Numbered from the stretch's first letter, positions 1-5,876 are shown. The stretch is DNA of 6,481 nucleotides from an uncultured Eubacteriales bacterium (GCA_900554485.1 USHO01000065.1:1-6481), one strand, 5' to 3'. The notes: generated by a model not told the origin, from the letters alone. Program-made: numbers and translations.

Positions 1-625
1 TGGTGACGGTGCTTCTTACGATATCGGTTACGGCGGTCTCGACCACGTTATCGCTCAGGGCGAAGACGTCAACATTCTCGTCGTAGACACCGAAGTTTAC
101 TCCAACACCGGCGGACAGGCAAGTAAGTCGACCCCGACCGGCTCCGTTGCGAAATTCGCCGCGGGCGGCAAGAGGACCAAGAAGAAAGACCTCGGCATGA
201 TGGCGATCAACTACGGTTATGTATACGTCGCTCAGTGCGCGATGGGCTCGAACAAACAGCAGTTCCTCAACGCGATTACCGAGGCGGAAGCTTACGACGG
301 ACCGTCGCTCATCATCTGCTACGCCCCGTGTATCAACCACGGTATCAATATGGCTAACTCTCAGACAGAAGAAAAGAGAGCGGTCGAGGCGGGTTACTGG
401 CACCTTTACAGATACAACCCCGAAAAAGTCGGAACGGACGTCAACCCGTTCACTCTCGACAGCAAAGATCCCACCGCAAGTTATCAGGACTTCATTTTAG
501 GCGAAAACCGTTACGCTACGCTTAAAAAGGCTCAGCCCGAACTTGCCGAAAAACTCTTTGAAAAGGCAGAGGAAGAAAACGACAAGCGTCTCGACAGATA
601 CAAGAAACTTGCCGGAAAAGAATAA
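1..625 (+). CDS. nifJ: Pyruvate:ferredoxin (flavodoxin) oxidoreductase, C-terminal part (5'-truncated by window)
   Basis: Oxidises pyruvate with CoA to acetyl-CoA and CO2, passing electrons to ferredoxin; a cytoplasmic central enzyme of anaerobes. The first full codon is at position 2 and 207 residues are visible, ending in TAA. The visible part opens with the thiamine-diphosphate/Mg motif: GDG at visible residues 1-3, then DIGYGGLDHV, then VYSNTGGQ with the Asn at residue 35. The Cys in YAPCINHG (visible residue 110) lies 75 residues after that Asn. This matches the fourth ligand of the TPP-proximal [4Fe-4S] cluster in Desulfovibrio africanus PFOR (Cys1071, recalled numbering). The protein ends about 97 residues after that Cys, so the long C-terminal oxygen-protection extension of the Desulfovibrio enzyme is probably absent. 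The ATG at 197 is internal, because the reading frame stays open and conserved upstream. It converges on the BMC/ParA strand and has no visible functional link to it. Confidence 0.97.
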   Translation, partial: GDGASYDIGYGGLDHVIAQGEDVNILVVDTEVYSNTGGQASKSTPTGSVAKFAAGGKRTKKKDLGMMAINYGYVYVAQCAMGSNKQQFLNAITEAEAYDGPSLIICYAPCINHGINMANSQTEEKRAVEAGYWHLYRYNPEKVGTDVNPFTLDSKDPTASYQDFILGENRYATLKKAQPELAEKLFEKAEEENDKRLDRYKKLAGKE

Positions 626-646
626 GACGGTTAAAGTTTTATAACG

Positions 647-690
647 AAACTCCCGCGGTTGCTTTTCGCAACCGCGGGAGTTTATTTTTA
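647..690 (+). terminator. Intrinsic terminator of the PFOR gene
   Basis: A perfect 16-bp stem (647-662 with 668-683) around a 5-nt loop (ttttc), very GC-rich in the middle. It runs into a T-rich stretch (681-690, tttattttta). It starts 21 nt after the PFOR stop codon, so it is well placed to end that transcript. The left foot (AAA) gives only a poor T-tract on the - strand, so it mainly serves the + strand. Confidence 0.93.
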
Positions 691-719
691 TAAAAAAAGC
701 GGCGGATATATTCCGCCGC
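691..719 (-). terminator. Intrinsic terminator of the - strand deoR-parA-parB-like unit
   Basis: Read on the - strand, an 8-bp GC-rich stem (712-719 with 699-706) closes a 5-nt loop and is followed by seven T residues (complement of 692-698). It begins 14 nt after the stop codon of the ParB-like gene. With the + strand terminator at 647-690 it forms a back-to-back pair that insulates the two converging genes. Confidence 0.9.
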
Positions 720-733
720 CGCATGTAAAACAG

Positions 734-1189
734 TTACAACAAATAAGTCGGAAGGTCGCAATACATACGCGCCGCAACCGTAAATTTAGCCTCGCGTATT
801 TCGTCGGGCTTTTCGGCTTTAACCGCCTTATCGCACGGCGTATCGCATTTTACCGCGCAGTCGTCGGTGGCTTTCAGCGCCGCCGCGATCTTCTTTTCGT
901 CGCCGTTTACTATAACCGCCTTGACGGTCGTCGCGCCTGCCGCTTTAAGCGCGGTAAGTCTCTTCGCTCCGTCGACGACTTTAAGTCCGTTTTCGGTTTT
1001 TACCGCGACGATCGGCAAAATTACGCCGAGATCTTTGACGGACTTTTTGACAGCCGCGCAACTCTTCGCTTCTTTGAAAGAAAGTTCCGCAAGCGGTACG
1101 TCCACAACGTCGTTTACTATAAGCGGTTTTACAGCCGCCGCCTTGGTCTTCGAGGTCGCCCTCTTTACGCTTTCAAGTCCTACTGCCAT
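734..1189 (-). CDS. Small ParB/Srx-like domain protein, probable partner of the adjacent ParA
   Basis: A 151-residue Lys/Ala-rich protein. Residues ~27-95 resemble the ParB/Spo0J N-terminal domain: a VPLAEL strand near residue 31, KKSVKDLGVILPIVAV (48-63, like the 'L..SI...G...Pi.V' segment), then VVDGAKRLTALKAAG (71-85). This last part matches the ParB GERR box with Glu replaced by Ala (G74-A75-K76-R77), followed by a strand at 88-94. ParB proteins normally continue into a helix-turn-helix centromere-binding domain and a dimer domain; neither fits here. The basic N-terminus (K9, R10, K14, K16) resembles the ParA-stimulating tails of ParB-type partners. The tail has a Cys cluster C111-x3-C115-x3-C119. 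The start is set by a strong AAGGAG 8 nt upstream. It follows parA by 56 nt and is the last gene before the terminator. The function is unproven; it is probably an adaptor that links ParA to a cargo. An unrelated Srx-fold protein is the main alternative. Confidence 0.72.
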   Translation of the reverse strand: MAVGLESVKRATSKTKAAAVKPLIVNDVVDVPLAELSFKEAKSCAAVKKSVKDLGVILPIVAVKTENGLKVVDGAKRLTALKAAGATTVKAVIVNGDEKKIAAALKATDDCAVKCDTPCDKAVKAEKPDEIREAKFTVAARMYCDLPTYLL

Positions 1190-1197
1190 AAATTTAT

Positions 1198-1203
1198 CTC
1201 CTT
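1198..1203 (-). promoter_or_regulatory. Ribosome binding site of the ParB-like gene
   Basis: AAGGAG on the - strand, 8 nt before the ATG at 1189, fixes the start of this poorly conserved small gene. It is one of the strongest Shine-Dalgarno sites in the window, suggesting the partner is translated independently of parA. Confidence 0.85.
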
Positions 1204-1219
1204 ATTTTTTTGATATAAT

Positions 1220-1238
1220 CCCGCCGCATAACGGCAGG
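1220..1238 (-). other. Short hairpin between parA and the ParB-like gene
   Basis: A 7-bp GC-rich stem (1232-1238 with 1220-1226, one G-T pair on the - strand RNA) with a 5-nt loop, lying 7 nt after the parA stop. It is followed by an A-rich and not a T-rich stretch, so it is not a classic terminator. It may affect mRNA stability or the relative output of the two genes, or mean nothing. Confidence 0.45.
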
Positions 1239-1245
1239 TTGAAAA

Positions 1246-2028
1246 TCAGCCTATGCGGGCAAGAATTTCGTCGGTTAAAGCCGAATATTCCTTAGCAGCG
1301 CGCGTCGATTTTTTATATTCGCCGACCGGACGGGAATTATCCTGCGCCCATTCTATCGCGCTGTCAAGGTGTATGACGCTGTCGAATACCTTTATACCAT
1401 CGGCGGATTTAAGAGTTTCCATCGTCTGTTTAAGGTAGTTCTTACGCGCGTCCGCCTTGGTTATCGCCACGCCGAGAACGTCGGGTTTAGACGACATTTC
1501 CTTGACCTGAGCGATGAAATCGAACATATTTGCCAGTCCGAACAATCCCCACGGGCTTGCCTCGACCGGAAGAACGACGTAATCGCTCGCTATAAGTATA
1601 TTCATAACCCAGCAACCGAGCGTCGGGGGCGCGTCTATAAGCACGAAATCGTAAACGCCGCCGTCGACTATCTCTTTAAGCAGTTTTTTGAGTATGAACT
1701 CTCTCTGCCACTTTGAAAACAACTCGTATTCGATGCCGCTCATCAGCGTGGAAGACGGAACGACGTCTATCCCGTCGTATCCGGTTTTAAGTATGTATTC
1801 GCCGAGCGGTTTCTGTTCTTTTATCGCCTCGTAAAGGTTCTTGCCGCTTTTGGCTATTTCGAGAGCCTTCTCTTCGGGGAAATACGACAGCGTAAGGTTC
1901 ATCTGCATATCGCCGTCGATTATCAATACCTTTTTGCCCTTTTCGGCAAGCGCGTATCCGACGCTCGAACACGTCGTCGATTTACCGCTGCCGCCTTTGT
2001 TGTTTGCGAAACTTATTACCTTAGTCAT
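1246..2028 (-). CDS. parA: ParA/Soj-family partition ATPase (candidate BMC-positioning ATPase)
   Basis: A 260-residue ParA/MinD-superfamily ATPase. Deviant Walker A NNKGGSGKST lies at residues 9-18, with both the signature Lys (K11) and the P-loop Lys (K16). The A' motif IDGDMQMN is at 37-44, Walker B FVLIDAPPTLG at 128-138, and the family segment PVEASPWGLFGL at 154-165. The C-terminal SAIEWAQDNSRPVGEY and AAKEYSALTDEI stretches are typical of ParA. These proteins dimerise on ATP, bind nucleoid DNA nonspecifically and are released when a partner stimulates hydrolysis, which moves or spaces a cargo. It has normal length for a short (Soj/type Ib-like) ParA with no N-terminal DNA-binding domain. 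The start lies 4 nt after the deoR stop, and its GAGGAG ribosome binding site overlaps the end of deoR, so the two are co-transcribed and probably translationally coupled. The next gene is a ParB-like protein without HTH. The ParA call is firm; the cargo (microcompartment, plasmid or chromosome region) is inferred only from position. Confidence 0.93.
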   Translation of the reverse strand: MTKVISFANNKGGSGKSTTCSSVGYALAEKGKKVLIIDGDMQMNLTLSYFPEEKALEIAKSGKNLYEAIKEQKPLGEYILKTGYDGIDVVPSSTLMSGIEYELFSKWQREFILKKLLKEIVDGGVYDFVLIDAPPTLGCWVMNILIASDYVVLPVEASPWGLFGLANMFDFIAQVKEMSSKPDVLGVAITKADARKNYLKQTMETLKSADGIKVFDSVIHLDSAIEWAQDNSRPVGEYKKSTRAAKEYSALTDEILARIG

Positions 2029-2032
2029 ACGT

Positions 2033-2800
2033 TTACTCCTCGGGATATAAGCATTTTACCCCGAATTGCCTTAATTTGTCAAGCCATTCGTCCGACGGTT
2101 TTACGTCCGTCACAAGTACGTCTATATCCGACAACGTGCCTACGACGTTGAACGCTATACGGTTGAATTTGGAACTGTCGACCGCAAGCACGCGTTTGTC
2201 GCAGTTTTCAAGCATCGTGCGTTTCGTCGACGCATGCATATCGTTTGAATCCGTAAAACCCTTATTAATGTCGAAACCCTTACAGGATATTATCGCCGAA
2301 TTGACGTGAAATCCGGATATCATTTTGTCCGCCTGACTGCCGACCAGCGCGAGCGAATCTTCGCCGAGTTGTCCGCCGCTGGAAAATATCTTCCATTCCT
2401 TTCTGTCTTTAAGTTCCACGAGAATTTCAAGCGAATTCGTGATTACGACCATATTTTTACGGTCTTTTATCCTCTTTGCGATAAATAATGCGGTTGAAGA
2501 ACTGTCGAGCATTATCGACGAATTGTCGGGTATGCATCCCGAGACGAGTTCGGCGATTTTCTGTTTGCCGATTACGTTCGTGCGTTTTCTTACAGCCAGA
2601 GGCATATCGTTCTGCGTGTTTTCGTTAAGCACCGCTCCGCCGTAAGATTTCTGCACGAGACCGTCCCTCTCGAGTTTTTCGAGATCGCGCCTGATGGTTT
2701 CTTCCGACACGTCGAACTTATCGGCGAGTTCGGATACGACCACCCTGCCCTCGGACTGCAACAACCCGAGTATATTGTTTTTTCTTTCTACAGCTAACAT
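2033..2800 (-). CDS. DeoR/GlpR-family transcriptional regulator
   Basis: A 255-residue protein of normal family length. The N-terminal winged helix-turn-helix spans about residues 6-57, with the recognition segment SELADKFDVSEETIRRDLEKL (23-43) and the wing GLVQKSYGGAV, both DeoR hallmarks. The C-terminal sugar-phosphate-sensing (DeoRC) domain spans about 76-233: DSSST at 99-103, TNS at 121-123, SGGQL at 141-145, and DSSKFNR at 208-214. DeoR proteins usually repress catabolic operons and release DNA on binding a phosphorylated sugar or related intermediate. Its place directly behind the shell operon makes it the likely local regulator, possibly also autoregulatory. The start is supported by GAGGG upstream. 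Only ~30 nt separate it from the preceding terminator and no promoter is evident there, so it may depend on read-through. The effector and target sites are not identifiable from the sequence. Confidence 0.93.
   Translation of the reverse strand: MLAVERKNNILGLLQSEGRVVVSELADKFDVSEETIRRDLEKLERDGLVQKSYGGAVLNENTQNDMPLAVRKRTNVIGKQKIAELVSGCIPDNSSIMLDSSSTALFIAKRIKDRKNMVVITNSLEILVELKDRKEWKIFSSGGQLGEDSLALVGSQADKMISGFHVNSAIISCKGFDINKGFTDSNDMHASTKRTMLENCDKRVLAVDSSKFNRIAFNVVGTLSDIDVLVTDVKPSDEWLDKLRQFGVKCLYPEE
2036..2041 (-). promoter_or_regulatory. Ribosome binding site of parA inside the end of deoR
   Basis: GAGGAG on the - strand encodes the last two Glu codons of deoR, immediately before its TAA. It lies 7 nt before the parA ATG at 2028. 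Ribosomes finishing deoR can restart on parA, which ties output of the ATPase to that of the regulator. Confidence 0.85.
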
Positions 2801-2823
2801 TTATTCCCTCTTGTTTTCGTGAT

Positions 2824-2882
2824 AAAAAATGCAGACCCCGACTGATTTACGCATTGTCAATGCGCGTAAACCGAGGGTCTGC
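2824..2882 (-). terminator. Long-stem terminator/dyad after the BMC operon, just before deoR
   Basis: An 8-bp outer stem pairs 2831-2838 with 2875-2882. An inner, nearly perfect dyad pairs 2846-2856 with 2858-2870, with a GC bulge at 2864-2865. Together they fold into one long rod about 52 nt in span. On the - strand it is followed by ATTTTTTAT (complement of 2822-2830), a usable T-tract. It begins 6 nt after the pduT stop. It is probably an intrinsic terminator for the shell operon. Because deoR starts only ~30 nt later, it may be leaky or regulated, or the inner dyad may double as an operator. Confidence 0.78.
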
Positions 2883-2888
2883 GTTAAA

Positions 2889-3443
2889 TTAAAGTATCTT
2901 TTCTATAAGTTTTTTATCGGGGCGCGCTATTACCGAACTGTCGAGGAACATTCCCGAAGTCGAAACGACGTCTTTAGCCCTCTCTATCGCCGCCGTTACC
3001 GCCGCCACCTCGCCGGTCATAATGGCGTAAGATTTTCCGCACATACCCCTTGCGAGTCTGATTTCTATAAGGCTGACCTCGGCGGTCTTGACTGCGTTAT
3101 CCGCCGCGACGATTATCTGCGAGGCATCGAAAGTTTCGATTATGCCGAGCGAATTTACGTCGTTCTGCGTAACGGTCGTCGTACCCATGATTGCGGGGAA
3201 AATGCTTTCGTCGGGATTACCGAGTACGAAACTGTCGATATGCGCCTCTTCAAACGATGCTTTCGCGTTGTCGACGGCTGCGCGAACCGCGCTTAAATCG
3301 CCCGTTATTATGGATATGTATTTACCGGGGCAGACCGTCTGAGCCTCGATTATGTCGACGTCCGCGGTCTTTACCATAAGGTCGGTCGCGGTAATACCAG
3401 CCGAAACCGTCCTGTATTCGATCATTCCTATTGCTTTACTCAT
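2889..3443 (-). CDS. pduT: PduT-like trimeric (tandem-BMC) shell protein with Fe-S cluster ligand
   Basis: A 184-residue protein with two BMC domains in tandem (about residues 3-87 and 95-180). Each opens with the GMIE/GIIE signature, carries the D..VK.A.V helix, and ends with a NPDES or ARPDK motif in place of the usual RPH. Such proteins form pseudohexameric trimers in the shell. Cys38 in VCPGK matches the position and context of Cys38 of Citrobacter/Salmonella PduT. There one Cys per subunit supplies the three protein ligands of a [4Fe-4S] cluster in the central pore, so this protein probably carries electrons through the shell. It starts 4 nt after pduS with its ribosome binding site inside the end of pduS, matching the known PduS-PduT partnership. 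It is the last gene before the terminator. The identification is firm; the cluster is inferred from the conserved Cys. Confidence 0.93.
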   Translation of the reverse strand: MSKAIGMIEYRTVSAGITATDLMVKTADVDIIEAQTVCPGKYISIITGDLSAVRAAVDNAKASFEEAHIDSFVLGNPDESIFPAIMGTTTVTQNDVNSLGIIETFDASQIIVAADNAVKTAEVSLIEIRLARGMCGKSYAIMTGEVAAVTAAIERAKDVVSTSGMFLDSSVIARPDKKLIEKIL

Positions 3444-3447
3444 AATA

Positions 3448-4776
3448 TCACGCCTTGACCACCGTTACGGATTTATCGTCGACACGGGTTACTATACCGC
3501 CGACCGACGAATGTATATTGACGGAAAGTCCTTCCGCCGCTCTGGCTATTAACTGACCTCTCTCTACTCTGTCGCCCGTTTTGACGACCGCTACCGCGGG
3601 CGCGCCGATATGCTGCGAAAGCATTATCTTTACTTCGGCGAAACCGTCCTGCAAATCGTTGTCGAGCGGAGCATCGACCTGATACTTCTTGACGCCCAGT
3701 CTCGCGACGAGTCTGTCGAGCGGAACTTTTCTGTATTCCCTCGCGGGGTTTACGGGTTTGACTTCGACGTCCTTCGGCGGTCTTATGCCCGCCGCGCGAA
3801 GTCCCGCTTTTACTTTCTGAACGAGTTTCCTCGGCGACAATCCCTGCGGGCAGGCGAAGTTTTCGCAAACGCCGCAACCCGAACAGAAAAACGTATCGAT
3901 GAACGCCGTCGTATCCTGAAAATCGTTGCAAGCCGCCGCATGCATTATCTTATGCGGTTCGATCGGGTGTCCGAGATTATATCTGGGGCAGAGTTCGGTG
4001 CACATTCTGCACTGGCAACAACTTGCCGCCGCCCTTGCTTTTTCTATCTTCCAGTCGCTCTTCGTCTTTTCGACGACGCGGTTGTTTTCGGGCAGTATGA
4101 ATATCGAGTTTGTCGTCTTGGTGACGGGCTCGTCTCTTCCCGCTATTCTGCCCATCATCGGTCCGCCTACCCAGTAGACGCCGTCTTCTATCGTCTCTTT
4201 ACCTGCAAGCGCGACGACTTCGGAGAGTTTTGCGCCGAGCGGCACTCTTACCGTCTTCGGATTTTCAACCTCTCCCGCTATCGTAACGAGTTTGCTCGTG
4301 AGATTTTCGCCCTTCATGGCATGGTAAGCGTTATACATCGTCTCGACATTGAATACCGCCACGCCCTGTTCTATCGGAAGTCCGCCGGGACGAACGACGC
4401 GCCCGGTTGCCTCGTAAATCATAACGACTTCGTCGCCTGCGGGGTAAACGACCGACAGAAGATGAATTTTAATCGCGGGGTAATCGGGCAACAAGGCGGT
4501 TACAGCCTCTATCGCGCCCTTGTAATGCGATTTTATGCAGACTATCCCTTCTTTCGCGCCCATCGTTTTGCGCGTCAGGTCAAACGCCTCGATTATCTCC
4601 GCCGCGTGGAATTTAAGAAGTTGTCTGTGCAACCTGAGAAGAGGTTCGCACTCCGCGCAGTTGAGAAGTATGACGTCCGCCTTATCGGTAAGTTTGGCGT
4701 AAGTGGGGAATCCCGCTCCGCCCGCTCCGACGATACCTGCCTCTCTATAAAGTTTTCCGAGTTCTTTTAAGTCCAT
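3448..4776 (-). CDS. pduS: PduS/RnfC-like NADH-linked flavin and Fe-S electron-transfer protein
   Basis: A 442-residue protein, close to Salmonella PduS (~450). The N-terminal RnfC/NuoF-like nucleotide/FMN fold has GAGGAGFPTYAKL at residues 17-29 and NCAECEPLL at 39-47. An SLBB-type segment lies at ~164-192. Two [4Fe-4S] motifs follow: C253-x2-C256-x2-C259-x3-C263-P and C298-x2-C301-x2-C304-x4-C309-P. The C-terminus (~385-442, with HIGAPAVAVVKTGDRVERGQ) is a lipoyl/barrel-sandwich-like domain that here follows the clusters; in RnfC a comparable domain lies at the N-terminus. PduS was described as a cobalamin reductase in B12-dependent propanediol use, but homologues also occur in B12-independent microcompartments, where they probably exchange electrons between NADH, flavin and clusters. 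It lies between the vertex protein (19-nt gap) and pduT (4-nt gap). All eight cluster cysteines are intact. Which role applies here depends on enzymes outside the window. Confidence 0.94.
   Translation of the reverse strand: MDLKELGKLYREAGIVGAGGAGFPTYAKLTDKADVILLNCAECEPLLRLHRQLLKFHAAEIIEAFDLTRKTMGAKEGIVCIKSHYKGAIEAVTALLPDYPAIKIHLLSVVYPAGDEVVMIYEATGRVVRPGGLPIEQGVAVFNVETMYNAYHAMKGENLTSKLVTIAGEVENPKTVRVPLGAKLSEVVALAGKETIEDGVYWVGGPMMGRIAGRDEPVTKTTNSIFILPENNRVVEKTKSDWKIEKARAAASCCQCRMCTELCPRYNLGHPIEPHKIMHAAACNDFQDTTAFIDTFFCSGCGVCENFACPQGLSPRKLVQKVKAGLRAAGIRPPKDVEVKPVNPAREYRKVPLDRLVARLGVKKYQVDAPLDNDLQDGFAEVKIMLSQHIGAPAVAVVKTGDRVERGQLIARAAEGLSVNIHSSVGGIVTRVDDKSVTVVKA
3451..3456 (-). promoter_or_regulatory. 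Ribosome binding site of pduT inside the end of pduS
   Basis: AAGGCG forms the last two codons of pduS, directly before its TGA, 7 nt upstream of the pduT ATG at 3443. Translation of the two electron-transfer partners is therefore likely coupled. Confidence 0.8.
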
Positions 4777-4795
4777 ATTAAAGCCTTACGGAAAT

Positions 4796-5056
4796 TTATA
4801 ATCCTTGTCCTTCGTCGATAATGCCGACGATTGCCGCGTCTATCGGCGCGCGTTCGTCGTTGCACCCTATTCTCGCCGCGCTGCCCTGAGCAACGAGTAC
4901 GAGTTCGCCTATACCTGCGCCTACCTTGTCGACCGCGACTATGCGGTTATCGATTTTAAGGCTGGGGATAGGTTCGACTATCATGAATTTATTGCCTACG
5001 AGGTTGTCGCACTTTCTCGTGGATACGACAGACCCGACGACTTTGCCTATAAGCAT
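4796..5056 (-). CDS. pduN: EutN/CcmL/PduN-family pentameric vertex protein (BMC-P)
   Basis: An 86-residue protein covering a complete EutN/CcmL domain. MLIGKVVGSVVSTRK opens it; residues 42-62, VDKVGAGIGE...GSAAR, hold the family hallmark; PIDAAIVGIID (71-81) closes it. BMC-P proteins form pentamers that cap the twelve vertices of the polyhedral shell. It starts 14 nt after pduL with AAGGCGG right behind the pduL stop, and pduS follows after 19 nt, so all three are one transcript. It is the only vertex gene in the window; others may lie upstream. The exact name (pduN, eutN or grpN) depends on the locus type, so the symbol is by similarity only. Confidence 0.94.
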   Translation of the reverse strand: MLIGKVVGSVVSTRKCDNLVGNKFMIVEPIPSLKIDNRIVAVDKVGAGIGELVLVAQGSAARIGCNDERAPIDAAIVGIIDEGQGL

Positions 5057-5070
5057 AAGTGAACCGCCTT

Positions 5071-5724
5071 TCAGTTATTGACAATGGTGGCTTTCATGCC
5101 CGTCGATATTTTCGCGGCGTTTGCCTCGTCGGTATCGATGTGCATTTCGAGCGTGAACGACGGGTCGACCCTTATCGTAACGTTGTTGAACGTGGTCGCC
5201 CTTTCGTTGTCGACTTTGACGGAAACGGTATCTCCGTCTTTTACGCCCGCCCTTCTCGCGTCGTCCGGCGACATATGTATATGACGTTTGGCGATTATAC
5301 AACCTTCTTTAAGGTAAATCGCGCCGCACGGACCGACGACCGCTATCGGGGCTGAGCCTTTTATATCTCCCGAATCCCTTACGGGGACTTTGATTCCGAG
5401 TTTAACCGCGTCTGTTGCCGAAACTTCGACCTGCGACGCCTTTCTTACGGGCCCCAATATTCTGACGTTTTCGATAGCGCGGAGTTTAAGCCCGACTATC
5501 GTGACGAGTTCGTTGGATGCGAACTGACCGCCCATAAGATCTTTCTTTTTCGTAAGTTGATACCCCTTGCCGAACAGGGTTTCGACGTCCTGCTGCGTAA
5601 GGTGAATATGACGCGCCGAGACCCCTACGGGAACCTGAAAGCCCGTGGTTACTTCGGCGGGCGACTGCTCTGCTATTGCCTGTGCAACGAGTCGCGTTAT
5701 TTTTTCTATTTCGTTGTATTCCAT
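5071..5724 (-). CDS. pduL: PduL-type phosphate propanoyltransferase/phosphotransacylase of the BMC core
   Basis: Converts acyl-CoA plus phosphate to acyl-phosphate and CoA. This recycles CoA inside the microcompartment and feeds ATP formation by an acyl kinase. The 217-residue protein has the two PduL half-domains: VPVGVSARHIHLT (31-43) and IAKRHIHMSPDDA (144-156). The metal-ligand residues known in this family are all visible: His39, His41, Glu100 (SQVEVS), His148, His150, and His195 in EMHIDTDEANAA. Residues 1-20 form a short amphipathic-looking helix followed by a Ser-Pro linker, the typical layout of an encapsulation peptide that targets PduL to the shell interior. The ribosome binding site is weak (AGGT about 10 nt upstream), after a 152-nt hairpin-rich gap; the vertex gene follows after 14 nt. 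Identification is firm; acetyl versus propionyl preference cannot be read from sequence. Confidence 0.96.
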   Translation of the reverse strand: MEYNEIEKITRLVAQAIAEQSPAEVTTGFQVPVGVSARHIHLTQQDVETLFGKGYQLTKKKDLMGGQFASNELVTIVGLKLRAIENVRILGPVRKASQVEVSATDAVKLGIKVPVRDSGDIKGSAPIAVVGPCGAIYLKEGCIIAKRHIHMSPDDARRAGVKDGDTVSVKVDNERATTFNNVTIRVDPSFTLEMHIDTDEANAAKISTGMKATIVNN

Positions 5725-5741
5725 AGAAAACTACCTGTTTT

Positions 5742-5790
5742 TACCCTTTTGCGGGTACGACACAATAAGGGGTAGTTGAAAATCCCCTTA
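5742..5790 (-). other. Two small hairpins in the pduL leader
   Basis: On the - strand, a perfect 7-bp stem (TAAGGGG/CCCCTTA, 5784-5790 with 5766-5772, 11-nt loop) is followed by a 5-bp stem (5753-5757 with 5742-5746, 6-nt loop) that ends 17 nt before the pduL start codon. Neither is followed by a clear T-tract. They may tune pduL translation or mRNA processing; significance is uncertain. Confidence 0.4.
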
Positions 5791-5815
5791 AAAAAGAGTT
5801 GAATTACGGTTATTG

Positions 5816-5847
5816 CGGACTGCCGACGACGTATTTGCGGCAGTCCG
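5816..5847 (-). other. Strong hairpin 29 nt downstream of the BMC-H gene (mRNA-stabilising or attenuating)
   Basis: A perfect 10-bp GC-rich stem (5838-5847 with 5816-5825) with a 12-nt loop. On the - strand it is followed by CAATAACC, not T residues, so it is not a standard intrinsic terminator. It sits in the largest gap inside the operon, between the abundant hexamer gene and the enzyme gene pduL. This is the place where differential mRNA stability would be useful. Confidence 0.6.
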
Positions 5848-5876
5848 TTTGTACCGTATGTAGATCCTGAAAAATA

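Noticed and set aside
197..199. ATG that could be taken as the start of a 142-residue protein
   Set aside because: The frame is open and encodes the conserved PFOR TPP-binding motif from position 2 onward, so this Met is internal.
659..1213. Open frame on the + strand opposite the ParB-like gene
   Set aside because: It begins inside the PFOR terminator and has no ribosome binding site, and the product is Arg/Phe-rich without motifs. The - strand frame has a strong AAGGAG, a ParB-like motif and a proper terminator.
734..2028. ParA/ParB pair as an ordinary plasmid or chromosome partition system
   Set aside because: No parS-like repeats were noticed in the intergenic spaces, the partner lacks the HTH domain, and the genes sit in an operon-like arrangement with a metabolic regulator. 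Not excluded, but less likely.
2855..2860. TTGACA on the - strand as a -35 box for deoR
   Set aside because: It lies in the tip of the terminator hairpin and no -10-like hexamer occurs 16-18 nt downstream (GGTCTG instead).
3610..4770. Long open frame (386 codons) on the + strand opposite pduS
   Set aside because: It is the antisense shadow of a clearly conserved PduS gene, created by GC-biased codons. Its translation is Arg/Phe/Tyr-rich with no family motif, and the whole region reads on the other strand.
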